NCBI GenBank assembly: GCA_018969015.1 | Contig: JAGWZE010000028.1 | Coordinates: 1 to 46,320 of the forward strand | Direction of reading: 5' to 3' | Origin: Alphaproteobacteria bacterium | GTDB taxonomy: Bacteria > Pseudomonadota > Alphaproteobacteria > Caulobacterales > Aquidulcibacteraceae | Length of the DNA: 46,320 nt | Notes under the pieces: model-generated | Databases searched by the model: none | Told to the model about the DNA's origin: nothing | Seen by the model: only the letters and a program-made list of their open reading frames with translations | In this document: piece after piece, positions 7,591 through 16,441 of the stretch | Layout: each line of letters begins with the position of its first letter | Numbering within the stretch: position 1 is the first letter of the stretch | Position numbers and translations under genes: made by a program

Positions 7591-8532
7591 TCAAGTCCGC
7601 GGCGTCGGCACGTGCACGCCGCCCACGGGGCGCTCCTGCAGCGTTTCCCTCCGGAAACGGAACAGCTCCGCCGGGCGTCCGCCCGTGCGGGTCTCGAAAA
7701 TCCCTGCGCCTTCGACGAGGCCGGTGCGGTCGAGCAGGCGGCGGAAGTTCTGCTTGTGCAGCTCGAGGCCGGAGATCGCCTCCACCACGCGCTGCAGGTG
7801 CAGCAGCGTGAAGCGCTCGGGCATCAGTTCGAACACCACCGGACGGTATTTCAGCTTGCCGCGCAGGCGTGACATCGCCGTCGCGAGGATGCGGCGATGG
7901 TCCGACGTCATCGGATCGCCGAGCGCGGCGGGCGTGTCCTCGAGCGCGCTTCCCCGGTAGCGGGCGCGGTCACGCGCGGCCTCCGGCGTCAGCCCGGCTT
8001 CGTAGAGCAGTTCATAGCGATCGAGCGTGCGTTCCTCGTTCCACGGCGCGCCGTCGAGCGCGAAGGCGAGGCGCACGCGTGTCGCGCGCGTGGCGTCGGC
8101 GCCCGCCCATTTGCGCAGGCGCGGCGCGATCTCGCGGTCGATGAGAGCGGGCCGCCCGCCGCGCCAATCTTCGTAGGGGAAGAAGCGATACCAGTCGGCC
8201 CACGCCGCGCCCGGCTGGTCGAGCGCGGCGCGTTCCGGCGTGAGGGCGAGATAACCGACGGAGATGACGCGATCGGCGCCCGCCGCATCCGGCAGCGGCG
8301 CCTCGCGGCCGCGATCGCCAAAGGTGTACAACTGCTCGACATAGCCGATGTCGAAGCCGGTCTGATCGCGCACCCAGCGGCGCAGCGAGAGTTCGAGCGT
8401 GCGGTCGCCCGCGGGATCGAACGGGCCGAACGGCAGGCCCGCCGGCGCGCCGGGCGCCCGGGTGGTCAAGACGCTCGGCGCGTCCTCGCCGACGGCGACG
8501 ATCACCGCCGACAGGCCGAGGACAATCGTCAC
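7591..8532 (-). CDS. Nudix-like winged-helix regulator, NrtR/NadQ type
   Basis: A 313-residue protein with an N-terminal Nudix-like domain (residues about 1-130) and a C-terminal winged helix (about 225-290; FTLLHLQRVVEAISG, then NFRRLLDRTGLV). The Nudix box region reads RTLELSLRRWVRDQTGF, so the catalytic REUXEE glutamates are missing. This matches NrtR- and NadQ-type repressors, in which the domain binds ADP-ribose or a related NAD metabolite instead of hydrolysing it, and which control NAD biosynthesis genes. The GTG start at 8532 shares GTGA with the phosphatase gene stop. Target genes are not visible here. Confidence 0.82.
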   Translation of the reverse strand: MTIVLGLSAVIVAVGEDAPSVLTTRAPGAPAGLPFGPFDPAGDRTLELSLRRWVRDQTGFDIGYVEQLYTFGDRGREAPLPDAAGADRVISVGYLALTPERAALDQPGAAWADWYRFFPYEDWRGGRPALIDREIAPRLRKWAGADATRATRVRLAFALDGAPWNEERTLDRYELLYEAGLTPEAARDRARYRGSALEDTPAALGDPMTSDHRRILATAMSRLRGKLKYRPVVFELMPERFTLLHLQRVVEAISGLELHKQNFRRLLDRTGLVEGAGIFETRTGGRPAELFRFRRETLQERPVGGVHVPTPRT

Positions 8533-9068
8533 GCGGCGTCCTTCGCGGCGAAATAGGCCGGGATCTCGAACGGCTGGGCTTCGCCGATCACTTCCCAGCT
8601 CGGATAGCCGCGGCCGATGCGCTCGATCGCGCGCACCATGCGCCCACGGCGGCCAAGCTCGGCGTCGGCGATCTCGACGATCAGCATGTTGGGCGAGGCG
8701 GTGGCCGAGGCGGCGCGCAGCGCCAGCGCGATCTCCTCTTCGTCCGCCTTCGGATTGTGCAGGCAGGCGGTGACGAACGCCGTCGCGGTCGAGCGGCTGA
8801 TGCCCGCATAGCAGTGGATCAGGATCGGCGCGGAGCGGTCCCAGTCGCTGACGAACCGGATCACTTCGCCGACGCTCGTTTCGCACGGCGCCTTGAGGCC
8901 GTCGATGTAGTCCGTGATGTCGTGCACGGGGGCCTTGTGGTGGCGATCGACATAGTCCGGCAGATTCGGGAAGGCCGAGTGCGGATCGAGCAGGCTCACC
9001 ACGCGCTGCGGGCGTCGCGCCGCCGCCACGCTCGTCACCTTCGACAACGGACACACGATGATCGCCAC
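8529..9068 (-). CDS. Tyrosine/dual-specificity phosphatase-like protein
   Basis: A 179-residue protein with the cysteine phosphatase loop HCYAGISRS (Cys86-x5-Arg92). A conserved-looking HDITDYIDG segment (residues 49-57) may supply the general acid Asp. This is the fold of small dual-specificity and atypical tyrosine phosphatases. The substrate could be a protein or a phosphorylated metabolite. It starts at GTG 9068, one base after the TGA of the HD gene, and overlaps the regulator downstream by 4 bases, so the three form one translation-coupled operon. Confidence 0.85.
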   Translation of the reverse strand: MAIIVCPLSKVTSVAAARRPQRVVSLLDPHSAFPNLPDYVDRHHKAPVHDITDYIDGLKAPCETSVGEVIRFVSDWDRSAPILIHCYAGISRSTATAFVTACLHNPKADEEEIALALRAASATASPNMLIVEIADAELGRRGRMVRAIERIGRGYPSWEVIGEAQPFEIPAYFAAKDAA

Positions 9069-9069
9069 G

Positions 9070-9708
9070 TCACATCTCCCGGATCAGTTCGGCGAAGCGC
9101 GCGAGATAGCGGGCTTGCGCCACGTCGGTCGCCCACGGGTCGACATCGGCGTCGAACCCCGCCGGCGGCGCGCCGAAGAATTTCTGCGCCTCGTCCGGCG
9201 CGAATCCCGCCAGCCGCACGGCTTCGAAATAGGCGCAGATCATGTCGGCCTTCTTGATGGCGGTTTTCAGGACGGCGGGCGGCTTGGCCGGCAGACCGAA
9301 GCGCACGTGCACCGCCGCTTCCAGGCGCGCCTCGAACGCCTTGTAGTCGAGGCCGAGCGCGGCCTTGAACGGGCTGATCATGTCGCCGATCACGTACTCG
9401 GGCGCATCGTGCAGCAGGGCGGTGAGCCGCCCGGCCGCGTCGATCCCGGGCGTCAGGCGGGCCGTGAGCGTCTCCACCACGACCGAGTGCTGCGCCACCG
9501 AGAACGCGTGCGCGCCGCGCGTCTGGCCATTCCAGCGCGCCACGCGGGCGAGGCCGTGCGCGATGTCCTCGATCTCGATGTCGAACGGCGAGGGGTTCAA
9601 TAGATCGAGCCGCCGGCCCGAGAGCATCCGTTGCCACGCCCGCGGGGGCTCCTTGCGGGATTTCGCCGCCGGCTTTGCGCCGCTTGCGGCGACCTGTCGC
9701 GCGTTCAT
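9070..9708 (-). CDS. HD-domain hydrolase, YfbR-like nucleotidase
   Basis: A 212-residue HD-superfamily phosphohydrolase. Metal ligands are visible as His74 (SVAQHS), His100-Asp101 (LTALLHDAPEY) and a later Asp in KKADMICAYFEA. The HDAPEYxxGD pattern resembles YfbR 5'-deoxynucleotidase, which removes phosphate from deoxynucleoside monophosphates. The first 25 residues are a basic, low-complexity extension. It is the first gene of the minus-strand operon with the phosphatase-like protein and the Nudix regulator. The divergent gene begins 101 bases away. Confidence 0.85.
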   Translation of the reverse strand: MNARQVAASGAKPAAKSRKEPPRAWQRMLSGRRLDLLNPSPFDIEIEDIAHGLARVARWNGQTRGAHAFSVAQHSVVVETLTARLTPGIDAAGRLTALLHDAPEYVIGDMISPFKAALGLDYKAFEARLEAAVHVRFGLPAKPPAVLKTAIKKADMICAYFEAVRLAGFAPDEAQKFFGAPPAGFDADVDPWATDVAQARYLARFAELIREM

Positions 9709-9808
9709 TCGACGTTCGCCTTCTCGCGGGCCGGCGCCCGGCCCCGCACCTTATCGTTGAGAGAGACATAGCGCGCCAAAGCACGGCGCGGGAGGGAGGG
9801 AGACGACG

Positions 9809-10183
9809 ATGAGCGGTTTGACCCGGATCATTCTGCGCCTGGGACGCAATCCCGAAGCCGGCGCGCCGGAGGGCGACGACCACCATGGCTACGTGATCTT
9901 CGCGCCCCTCGACACCGACGGCCGGCTCGACGCCGCCATGTGGGCGGCCCACAAGCGGGACTGCACCGTGCGCCGCTTCCGTCCGGGCGAAGCGCCGTCC
10001 GACGGCTGGTTGCGCCACCGCGGCGACCACTGGTTCTTCTGGTACGACGAAGCCGACGAAGGCCCTGCCGAGGACGTCGAGAACCTGGCTGCGCACCGGC
10101 TCGCGCCCGGCGAGTACGTCACCATCCGCGAAGGCGGAGGCGCGCCGCTCACGTTCCGCGTCGCGGAAGCCCAGGCCGTCTAG
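9809..10183 (+). CDS. Small soluble protein of unknown function
   Basis: A 124-residue protein that I do not recognise. It is rich in acidic residues and Trp/His (GDHHGYVIFAPLD, HRGDHWFFWYDEAD) and has no signal peptide or membrane segment. A purine-rich GGGAGGGAGGGAGA directly upstream of ATG 9809 is a strong ribosome-binding site, and codon use matches the neighbourhood. It is divergent from the HD gene. No function can be assigned. Confidence 0.75.
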   Translation: MSGLTRIILRLGRNPEAGAPEGDDHHGYVIFAPLDTDGRLDAAMWAAHKRDCTVRRFRPGEAPSDGWLRHRGDHWFFWYDEADEGPAEDVENLAAHRLAPGEYVTIREGGGAPLTFRVAEAQAV

Positions 10184-10250
10184 CCGCTTGCAGCCGTGCG
10201 CCTGCAGGGCCACCTTTATGGCTGTGGAGGGCGTTCAACGGAGGTCGCCA

Positions 10251-10418
10251 ATGCCTGACCTCAGCTTCTGGATCGGCATCCTCGTGGCCGTCGTCCTCAT
10301 CGGGGTTCTGACGTGGATCGGCGCGGCCTTCAGCCGCCGCGCGCAGCTGGACGACTGGGCCGAAAGTCAGGACCGGCCCTTGATCCCAGGCCCGCCCGGC
10401 TCCTGGAAGGACGACTAG
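10251..10418 (+). CDS. Small single-span membrane protein
   Basis: A 55-residue protein with one transmembrane helix (residues about 5-27, FWIGILVAVVLIGVLTWIG) and a polar C-terminal tail ending GPPGSWKDD. ATG 10251 has GGAGG 6 bases upstream and is preferred to ATG 10218. I do not recognise a family. The short hydrophilic tail would probably face the cytoplasm or periplasm as a docking segment, but nothing more can be said. Confidence 0.65.
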   Translation: MPDLSFWIGILVAVVLIGVLTWIGAAFSRRAQLDDWAESQDRPLIPGPPGSWKDD

Positions 10419-10532
10419 ACCGCGATTGGACCCGCGGCGCGCGGCGGCGCCGGCATGCGGAGACATCGTCCGGACGCGCACAGCTTGCGCGCCGTCCGGC
10501 GGCGCCCTTTTCTGGAGGGGGAGGCGACCGCC

Positions 10533-11012
10533 ATGTTCATGATCCGCCGCGGCCAGCCGCGCGACGCCGAGGTGATCGCCCGCATGGTCGCGGAAGCGAG
10601 CCGCGAAGACGGTCGTCCCGCGCCGGCGCTCGATGCCGACCTCGTCCGCGCGCACGGGTTCGGCGCGACGGCGATGTTCGAATCCTGGGTGGCCGAAGGG
10701 AAGGGCGGCGCAATCGTCGCCTGCGCCATCGCCACCAAAGGCTACGACATCGACGTCGGCTGCGCGACGCTGGTGGTCGCTGCGCTCTATGTCGCGCCGG
10801 AAGGGCGGCGCGATGGGCTGGCGCGCGCCATGATCGCCGAGATCGCCGCGCGCGCGATGGACATCGGCGCGCGCGAACTCGTCATTACGACGGGCGTGGA
10901 CAATTCCGTGGCGCGTCGGTTTTTCGCCGCCGTCGGCGCGCTGGAGCAGACGCACAAGACGTTTCTGCTCGGCCGCGATCAGATCGAGTGGCTGGCGCAG
11001 GAGCGCGCCTGA
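10533..11012 (+). CDS. GNAT-family N-acetyltransferase
   Basis: A 159-residue acetyl-CoA-dependent acyltransferase fold. It starts MIRRGQPRDAEVIARM. The core strand AALYVAPEGRRDGLARAMIAEI supplies the acetyl-CoA pyrophosphate-binding region (Q/RxxGxG/A-like), and a C-terminal ITTGVDNSVARRFFAAVGA matches the N-x2-A-x2-FY pattern. Substrate is unknown. ATG 10533 follows GGAGGGGGAGG. It is convergent with the histidine kinase, with only 4 bases between stops. Confidence 0.85.
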   Translation: MFMIRRGQPRDAEVIARMVAEASREDGRPAPALDADLVRAHGFGATAMFESWVAEGKGGAIVACAIATKGYDIDVGCATLVVAALYVAPEGRRDGLARAMIAEIAARAMDIGARELVITTGVDNSVARRFFAAVGALEQTHKTFLLGRDQIEWLAQERA

Positions 11013-11016
11013 GCGA

Positions 11017-12735
11017 TCAGACCGCGAGGGCGGTCTCGTGCGGCGCTTCGTCCAGCGGCGCCGTCACCACGAAGGTCGAGCCGCGGCCGCGTTCGCTCGT
11101 CACCTCGACATCGCCGCCGAGCAGCCGCGCGGTCTTGCGGGTTAGGGCAAGGCCAAGACCCGTGCCGCCGAACTCGCGCGAGATCGTGGCCTCCGCCTGC
11201 GCGAACGGCTCGAACAGTTTCGCCATCTGGTCCGGATCGATGCCGATGCCGGTGTCCGAGACCTTCAGCAGCAGATGCGGCCGGCCGTCCCGCATCCCGC
11301 GCGCGGCGACGATCCGGATCCGTCCTTCGCGCGTGAACTTCGCCGCGTTCGCCGCCAGATTGATCAGGCATTGCTCGAGTTTGAACCCATCGGACACGAC
11401 CGTCGCCACGTCCGGATCGACGAACGTCTCGATCATGTTGCCGTTGGCTTCGGCCTGCGGACGGATCGTGTTGACGACGTCGTCGACGAGATCGCGCACG
11501 TCGACGGGGGCCATTTCGACATGCATCCGCTCCGCCTCGATCTTGGCGAAGTCGAGCACCTCGTTGACGAGGCGCAGAAGGCGCAAGCCGGCGGCATGGA
11601 TACGGCGAAGATCGTCCGCATCCGCCTCGCGCGGGCGCTCCGTGGTGTCTTCCAGGAGCAGTTCGCTGTAGCCGATGATGGCGTTGAGCGGCGTGCGCAG
11701 TTCGTGGCTGATGCTGGCGATGAAGCGCGATTTCGCGGCGTTGGCGGTTTCGGCCTGAAGGCGGGCCGCTTCGAGATCGATCGTGCGCAGGCGCACGCGC
11801 GATTCCAGCGCGTCGCGTTCCTGCGCCAGCTCTTCGGCCGCGAGCGCGAGCCCGATCCGCTCAGCCGCGGAGCCGACGAACGCGATCTCTTCTTGCGTCC
11901 AGCGGCGCAGATGCTTGCTCTCACAGCAGATGACGCCGCGCAGCGCATCGCCCACGCGGATCTGCCCGTCCAGCAAAGAGCGCACGCCGTTCGGCGTGAG
12001 GTAGCTGTCGGAGAATTCCGCTGTGCGGGGATCGGTATAGGCGTTCTCCGCATCGATCACCCGCGTGCCTTCGATCGCGCGGAAATAGATCGGATAAGAC
12101 GCGACCTCGATGCGCCCGCCGGAGGTGTGGCCGATCTCGGGATCAAACAGGTCGATGCACACGGCGGCGTCGCGCGTCGCGTTGAAGATCCACACCCCGA
12201 CACGGCCCACGTCGAGCGCGCGGCAGACCGCGCGCGTCACGTCGGAGCAGTAGCCGCGCACGTCGCGGTGGCGGTCGATCTGGCGCTGCAGCAGGCGCTC
12301 GAGTTCGGCGTTGAGGGCGAAGCTGCGGCGCAGATCGCGCTCGCGCGCCTCGGTGAGCGCCCGGACCACGCCGATCCCGTCGGCGAGCCCGATATAGCGG
12401 CCAGCGGCGTCGACGACGACGAACCCGTCGAACGGGGCCGCGTGGCGCTCCGCGAGGATCAGGGGGCCGATCTCGGCGGCGTCGACCTCGGCGCTGACGA
12501 TCAGCGGCGCCTCCATCCAGGCGCTGATCGGCGCGTCCTTGAGGCGCGCCCAGATCTCCGGATCGGCGACGCGCTCGAGGCAGGCCGCGCGCCGGACGAC
12601 GCCCACGGGGCGGCCCTCGGCGTTCAGCACGGGGATCAGCCCAAGGCCCGGCGCCGCGCGGAAGCGCGCCAGGATGTCGGCTCCCGTCGCGCTGAACAGC
12701 GCGGCTTCCGCCTTTTGCGCCAATGCCTTGACCAT
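11017..12735 (-). CDS. Sensor histidine kinase with N-terminal CBS-like and GAF domains
   Basis: A 572-residue cytoplasmic kinase counted from ATG 12735; a TTG at 12771 would add 12 residues. The N-terminal 125 residues resemble a CBS pair ([16 protein letters not shown], then [17 protein letters not shown]). A GAF domain follows (about 140-300, [19 protein letters not shown]). The H-box [11 protein letters not shown] places the phospho-His near residue 344, followed by a HATPase domain (N-box [26 protein letters not shown]). There is no membrane segment or receiver domain. The CBS pair suggests adenine-nucleotide sensing, an inference from the family. No response regulator is adjacent. Confidence 0.9.
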   Translation of the reverse strand: MVKALAQKAEAALFSATGADILARFRAAPGLGLIPVLNAEGRPVGVVRRAACLERVADPEIWARLKDAPISAWMEAPLIVSAEVDAAEIGPLILAERHAAPFDGFVVVDAAGRYIGLADGIGVVRALTEARERDLRRSFALNAELERLLQRQIDRHRDVRGYCSDVTRAVCRALDVGRVGVWIFNATRDAAVCIDLFDPEIGHTSGGRIEVASYPIYFRAIEGTRVIDAENAYTDPRTAEFSDSYLTPNGVRSLLDGQIRVGDALRGVICCESKHLRRWTQEEIAFVGSAAERIGLALAAEELAQERDALESRVRLRTIDLEAARLQAETANAAKSRFIASISHELRTPLNAIIGYSELLLEDTTERPREADADDLRRIHAAGLRLLRLVNEVLDFAKIEAERMHVEMAPVDVRDLVDDVVNTIRPQAEANGNMIETFVDPDVATVVSDGFKLEQCLINLAANAAKFTREGRIRIVAARGMRDGRPHLLLKVSDTGIGIDPDQMAKLFEPFAQAEATISREFGGTGLGLALTRKTARLLGGDVEVTSERGRGSTFVVTAPLDEAPHETALAV

Positions 12736-12814
12736 GCCGAGCCCGCCGCGTTCGTCGCGAACGCACGCCAACGCTACAGGCGCTCGGTAAATTTAAGCCT
12801 AGCTACACACCTTC

Positions 12815-12834
12815 CGGCGCCCGCGAATGCGCCG
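12815..12834 (-). terminator. Small hairpin after the FabH-like gene
   Basis: CGGCGC (12815-12820) pairs with GCGCCG (12829-12834) around an 8-base loop, ten bases past the stop of the FabH-like gene. No strong T-run follows on the minus strand. It may weakly separate that gene from the histidine kinase downstream. Confidence 0.35.
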
Positions 12835-12843
12835 TAAACCCGT

Positions 12844-13965
12844 TCAGGACGCCTTCGAGACGAACACGCAGCCGGCCGAATAGCCTGCGCCGAAGGAGCA
12901 GATCAGGCCGCGATCGCCGGCGGAGAGATCGCCGTTGTTCAGATGGAAGGCGATGATCGAGCCGGCGCTGGACGTATTGGCGTAGGTGTCGAGCACCGTC
13001 GGGCTGTCGTCCTCGGTGGCTTCGCGGCCGAGCACGCGCTGCGAGATCAGGCGGTTCATGTTGGCGTTGGCCTGATGCAGCCAAAGCCGCCGCAGGTCGC
13101 CGGCCTTGAGGTTCAGCTCGGCCATCTGGCCAAGGATCATGTCGGCCACCATCGGCACGACTTCCTTGAACACCTTGCGGCCTTCCTGGACGAAGAGCTT
13201 GTCGGTCGCGCCGACGCCTTCCGGCGCGGTGCGGTTGAGGAAGCCGAAATTGTTGCGGATGTTGTTGGAGAATACCGTTTTCAGCTTGGTGCCGAGGATC
13301 ATCCAAGACCCCGCCGGGGCGATGTCCGCGCGCTCGACGAGCACCGCGGTCGCGACGTCGCCGAAGATGAAATGGCTGTCGCGGTCGCGGAAATTCAGGT
13401 GGCCAGAGCAGATCTCCGGATTGACCACGAGAACCGAGCGCGCGTGTCCGGCGCGGATGAAATCCGCCGCCGTCTGGATGCCGAAGGTCGCGGAGGAGCA
13501 GGCGACGTTCATGTCGAACGCGAAGCCCTCGATCCCCAGCGCTTCCTGGATTTCGATGGCCATAGCGGGATAGGCCCGCTGCATGTTCGAGGCGGCGCAC
13601 AGCACGGCGTCGACGTCGCGCGCTGTTCGGCCGGCCCGCGCCAGCGCGTCCTGGGCGGCCTTTACGCCGATCTCGGCCATGACGGAAATCTGGTCGTTCG
13701 GGCGCTCCGGCAGGCGCGGGCACATGATGTCCGGATCGAGCACGCCGGCCTTGTCGAGCACGTAGCGCGCCTTGATACCCGAGGCCTTCTCGATGAACTC
13801 GACGCTCGAGGGCTGCAGCGCCGTCACCACGCCGGCTTCGATGGCGCTGGCGTTGTCGGCGTTGAACTTCGCCGCATAGGCGTTGAAGGCGGTGACGAGC
13901 TCGGCGTTGGAGATCGACTGCTCCGGGGTGAACAGCCCGGTCGCGGAAATGGCCACGGAAGTCAC
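12844..13965 (-). CDS. Beta-ketoacyl-ACP synthase III-like protein (long form)
   Basis: A 373-residue thiolase-fold condensing enzyme. The catalytic triad is visible as Cys156 (MNVACSSATFG), His297 (LWLHQANANMN) and Asn330 (TYANTSSAGS). The length exceeds classical FabH (about 320) and agrees with the long FabH-like group that includes Pseudomonas PA3286, reported to condense octanoyl-CoA with malonyl-ACP. Acyl preference here is an inference. The GTG start at 13965 has AGGA about 10 bases upstream. No other fatty-acid gene is close by, so it may serve acyl-CoA salvage rather than be the main initiation enzyme. Confidence 0.88.
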   Translation of the reverse strand: MTSVAISATGLFTPEQSISNAELVTAFNAYAAKFNADNASAIEAGVVTALQPSSVEFIEKASGIKARYVLDKAGVLDPDIMCPRLPERPNDQISVMAEIGVKAAQDALARAGRTARDVDAVLCAASNMQRAYPAMAIEIQEALGIEGFAFDMNVACSSATFGIQTAADFIRAGHARSVLVVNPEICSGHLNFRDRDSHFIFGDVATAVLVERADIAPAGSWMILGTKLKTVFSNNIRNNFGFLNRTAPEGVGATDKLFVQEGRKVFKEVVPMVADMILGQMAELNLKAGDLRRLWLHQANANMNRLISQRVLGREATEDDSPTVLDTYANTSSAGSIIAFHLNNGDLSAGDRGLICSFGAGYSAGCVFVSKAS

Positions 13966-14128
13966 GGGGTGCGTCCTCGCTTTATTCTGGTGCGAGCGCC
14001 TTAGGCCCGCCGGGCGGCGGGGGCAAGCCCGGCGCGCGGTCGATCCGGGATCCGGTCATGGGGCTGGGCGCCGTCAGGCGCGAGGCGCTGGCCGCGCCGA
14101 AGCGCGCGCCTTGACCGCCAAGGACCGA

Positions 14129-14362
14129 TTATTTCGGCTTCTTGGCCCGGGCCGCGTCTTTCGCGGCGGCTTCTTTGCTCGCCCGCTCGGACGCCTGGGC
14201 TGCGGCCAGGCAATCAATATCGAACGGCGGTTCGCCCGGGTTCGGGTTGCGGATCTGGCAGGTCACCGGGTCATAGGAGCGCGCGGTTGACGAAGACGCG
14301 CAGGCCGTCAGCGCGAGCGCGGCCATGACGAGGGCGGGAGCCAGGAGCAGACGACGCATCAT
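14129..14362 (-). CDS. Small lipoprotein of unknown function
   Basis: A 77-residue lipoprotein. The signal peptide MMRRLLLAPALVMAALALTA ends in the lipobox LTAC, with the lipidated Cys at residue 21. The mature part has two further Cys (TCQIRNPN and DIDCLAA) that could form a disulfide, and a charged Ala/Lys-rich C-terminal helix. GAAGG precedes the ATG. I do not recognise a family. Confidence 0.82.
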   Translation of the reverse strand: MMRRLLLAPALVMAALALTACASSSTARSYDPVTCQIRNPNPGEPPFDIDCLAAAQASERASKEAAAKDAARAKKPK

Positions 14363-14456
14363 CGACCTTCACTCGGAAACGCAGGGATTGCCGGACCGTA
14401 ATGCGCGGCGTCCTGCAGGGAAAGACCTGATCTGCGCGGTCGCCGCGACGCCAGCG

Positions 14457-15341
14457 TCACGCCTCGCCCCCGCGGCCGCCGACCGCCGGCATCAACAGCC
14501 AATCCGGTGGTGCGATCCGAATCGGCCGCCCGTCCGCGGTCGGCGACGCCCCCTTTTCCGCCGCTTCGAGCGCCCGGTCGAGCCGCAACGCCGCCAAGGC
14601 GAAACCGCCCGCTGAAGTTCGCACGTCGCCGAGAGGACTCCCGCCCGCCTCGACCGTCGCCCCGAACGCCGGCGCCTCGCCATCGTAGGCGATCCGGCAC
14701 AGCTTCCGGCGCGTCGTCGCCCGCCGCTTCATGCGGCTGACATTCTCCTGGCCCACGAAGCAGCCCTTGTGGAAGTCGACGCCGCCGAGCTCCTCGAACA
14801 ACGCCTCGAGCGCGAACAGCTCTTCAGGGGCGGTGTCCTCGGCGAGGTCGGGCACGCCCAACGCGAGGCGCCACGCGCGGACGCTCTCGCGGGATGTCGC
14901 AGGGCCGAGACGCTTCGCCAGGGCGGCCGCGTCCGCCGCCGGCAGGAGGGCGCGCGCTGCCGCGACGGGCGGGCGGGGGTCCCGCGCCGCCAGCGCCGCG
15001 GGGCCGAGGTCGGCCAGCGGCGCGGCGGGGTCGATCAGGGCTGCGCCACGCCAGGCCGCGGAGACGTCCGCGATCTCCAGCCGCGCCCGCAGCTTGTAGA
15101 GCCGCAGGCGCTGGGCCAGCGCGGCCAACCGATCCGGCGCGGTCTCGATGAGGAACGCCTCGTCCCGGTCACGCCAGACCATCATGTCCGCAATCACCTT
15201 GCCCTGGGGCGTCAAAAGGCCGGCATAGGCGACGCCCCCCGGCGCGAGCCCGCCGACGTCGCGCGTCAGGAGATTGTCCAGGAAGCCGCCGGCGTCGGGG
15301 CCGGACACGCGCAGCAGCGCAGGATCGTAGACATGAGCCAT
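14457..15341 (-). CDS. ygfZ: YgfZ/GcvT-like folate-binding protein
   Basis: A 294-residue member of the YgfZ family, a tetrahydrofolate-dependent helper for assembly or repair of certain iron-sulfur enzymes. The signature KGCFVGQE is present at residues 192-199, with the functional Cys at 194. The N-terminus LLRVSGPDAGGFLDNLLTRDV is the GcvT-like start. ATG 15341 fits the family start although no strong ribosome-binding site is seen. It is divergent from the glycosyltransferase gene, with 156 bases between the starts. Confidence 0.88.
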   Translation of the reverse strand: MAHVYDPALLRVSGPDAGGFLDNLLTRDVGGLAPGGVAYAGLLTPQGKVIADMMVWRDRDEAFLIETAPDRLAALAQRLRLYKLRARLEIADVSAAWRGAALIDPAAPLADLGPAALAARDPRPPVAAARALLPAADAAALAKRLGPATSRESVRAWRLALGVPDLAEDTAPEELFALEALFEELGGVDFHKGCFVGQENVSRMKRRATTRRKLCRIAYDGEAPAFGATVEAGGSPLGDVRTSAGGFALAALRLDRALEAAEKGASPTADGRPIRIAPPDWLLMPAVGGRGGEA

Positions 15342-15497
15342 GCCGGAAGGGGTGGGGTGACGCGGCGGGCTTGGCAAGAGCCGGGCCTTTCCCCGAGGCC
15401 AGCGCCTGGCCCCCGTCGCCTGGGCCATTCCCTGGGCCGTCCCCTGGGTCGGTGCGCCGCCTTGGCAAGCCGGGACGGGCGGCGTAAAGCGCCCGCC

Positions 15498-16430
15498 GTG
15501 CCGCGCCTCCTGTTCATCACGTCCAACCGCATCGGCGACGCGGTCCTGTCGACCGCAGCCCTGGAAGAGGCGATGGCGCGTTTGCCGGGCGCGGCCGTGA
15601 CGATCGCGTGCGGCGAACTGCCGGCGCCGCTGTTCCGCGCCACGCCGGGCCTCGAGCGCATCGTCACCTTCCGCAAGGAGCACGGGCGCTGGATGAAGCT
15701 GTGGCGCGCCCTTTCGGGCGGCCGCTACGACCTCGCGGTGGATTTGCGGGGATCGGCGCTGACGTTCGTTCTCCCCGCCCGGCGCCGGATCGTGTTCCGC
15801 AAGACCGGCGGCGCCCCGCAGCGCAAGGTCGACGAGCTCGCCGCGCTCATGAAGGCCGCGCCGCGCGCGCCCGTCCTGCACCTCGACGCCGCCGCGCAGG
15901 CGGACGCCGCGCGGCTGGCGCCGGATCGTCCGTTCCTGGTGCTGGGTGTTGGCGCGAACTTCATCGGCAAGCGCTGGCCGCCCGAGCGGTTCGCCGAACT
16001 CGCCCGCCGCCTCACCGCGATGGGCCCGCTCGCCGCGGCGCCGATCGTGCTGCTCGGCGGGCCCGGCGATGCGCGCGCTCACGACGAAGTGAAGGCCGCG
16101 CTCGGCGCGCCCGTTCTCGATTTGGCCGGAAAGCTCGATCTGCTCGCGTGCGGCGCTTTGCTGGCGCGTGCGGGCGTATTCGTCGGCAACGACAGCGGGC
16201 TGATGCACATCGCCGCCGCCGTCGGAGCCCCCACGCTCGGCCTTTTCGGGCCATCCGACGAGCGTGTTTATGGCCCTGTCGGCGCAAACGCCCGCGCCAT
16301 CCGCAGTCCGGTCAGCTATGAAGATCTGGTGCGCGACAAATTCATGCCGCTGATCGAGCATTCGTTGATGGACGATCTGGCCTTGGACGATGTCGAGGCC
16401 GCCGCACGGAGCCTTTTGGCGGCGCGCTGA
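15498..16430 (+). CDS. Glycosyltransferase family 9 (heptosyltransferase-like)
   Basis: A 310-residue GT-B glycosyltransferase of the lipopolysaccharide heptosyltransferase family. It starts LLFITSNRIGDAVLSTAAL, the typical N-terminal motif with the Asp used for acceptor activation. The nucleotide-sugar site is GVFVGNDSGLMHIAAAVGAPTLGLFGPSD. The cytoplasmic enzyme probably adds heptose or a related sugar to lipid A-core or another glycolipid. The exact sugar is unknown. GTG 15498 is the family-consistent start. It precedes pyrC by 11 bases. Confidence 0.9.
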   Translation: MPRLLFITSNRIGDAVLSTAALEEAMARLPGAAVTIACGELPAPLFRATPGLERIVTFRKEHGRWMKLWRALSGGRYDLAVDLRGSALTFVLPARRRIVFRKTGGAPQRKVDELAALMKAAPRAPVLHLDAAAQADAARLAPDRPFLVLGVGANFIGKRWPPERFAELARRLTAMGPLAAAPIVLLGGPGDARAHDEVKAALGAPVLDLAGKLDLLACGALLARAGVFVGNDSGLMHIAAAVGAPTLGLFGPSDERVYGPVGANARAIRSPVSYEDLVRDKFMPLIEHSLMDDLALDDVEAAARSLLAAR

Positions 16431-16441
16431 GGGAGACGAGA

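Noticed and set aside
11275-12837. 520-codon open frame antisense to the histidine kinase
   Set aside because: Arg/Asp/Ala-rich shadow of a high-GC gene with no motif; the kinase domains on the other strand explain the region.
12943-14004. 353-codon open frame antisense to the FabH-like gene
   Set aside because: No recognisable domain; the opposite strand has a complete Cys-His-Asn condensing enzyme.
14457-16361. 634-codon frame suggesting a large fusion protein upstream of YgfZ
   Set aside because: Only the last 294 residues have family features; the upstream part is antisense to the glycosyltransferase gene.
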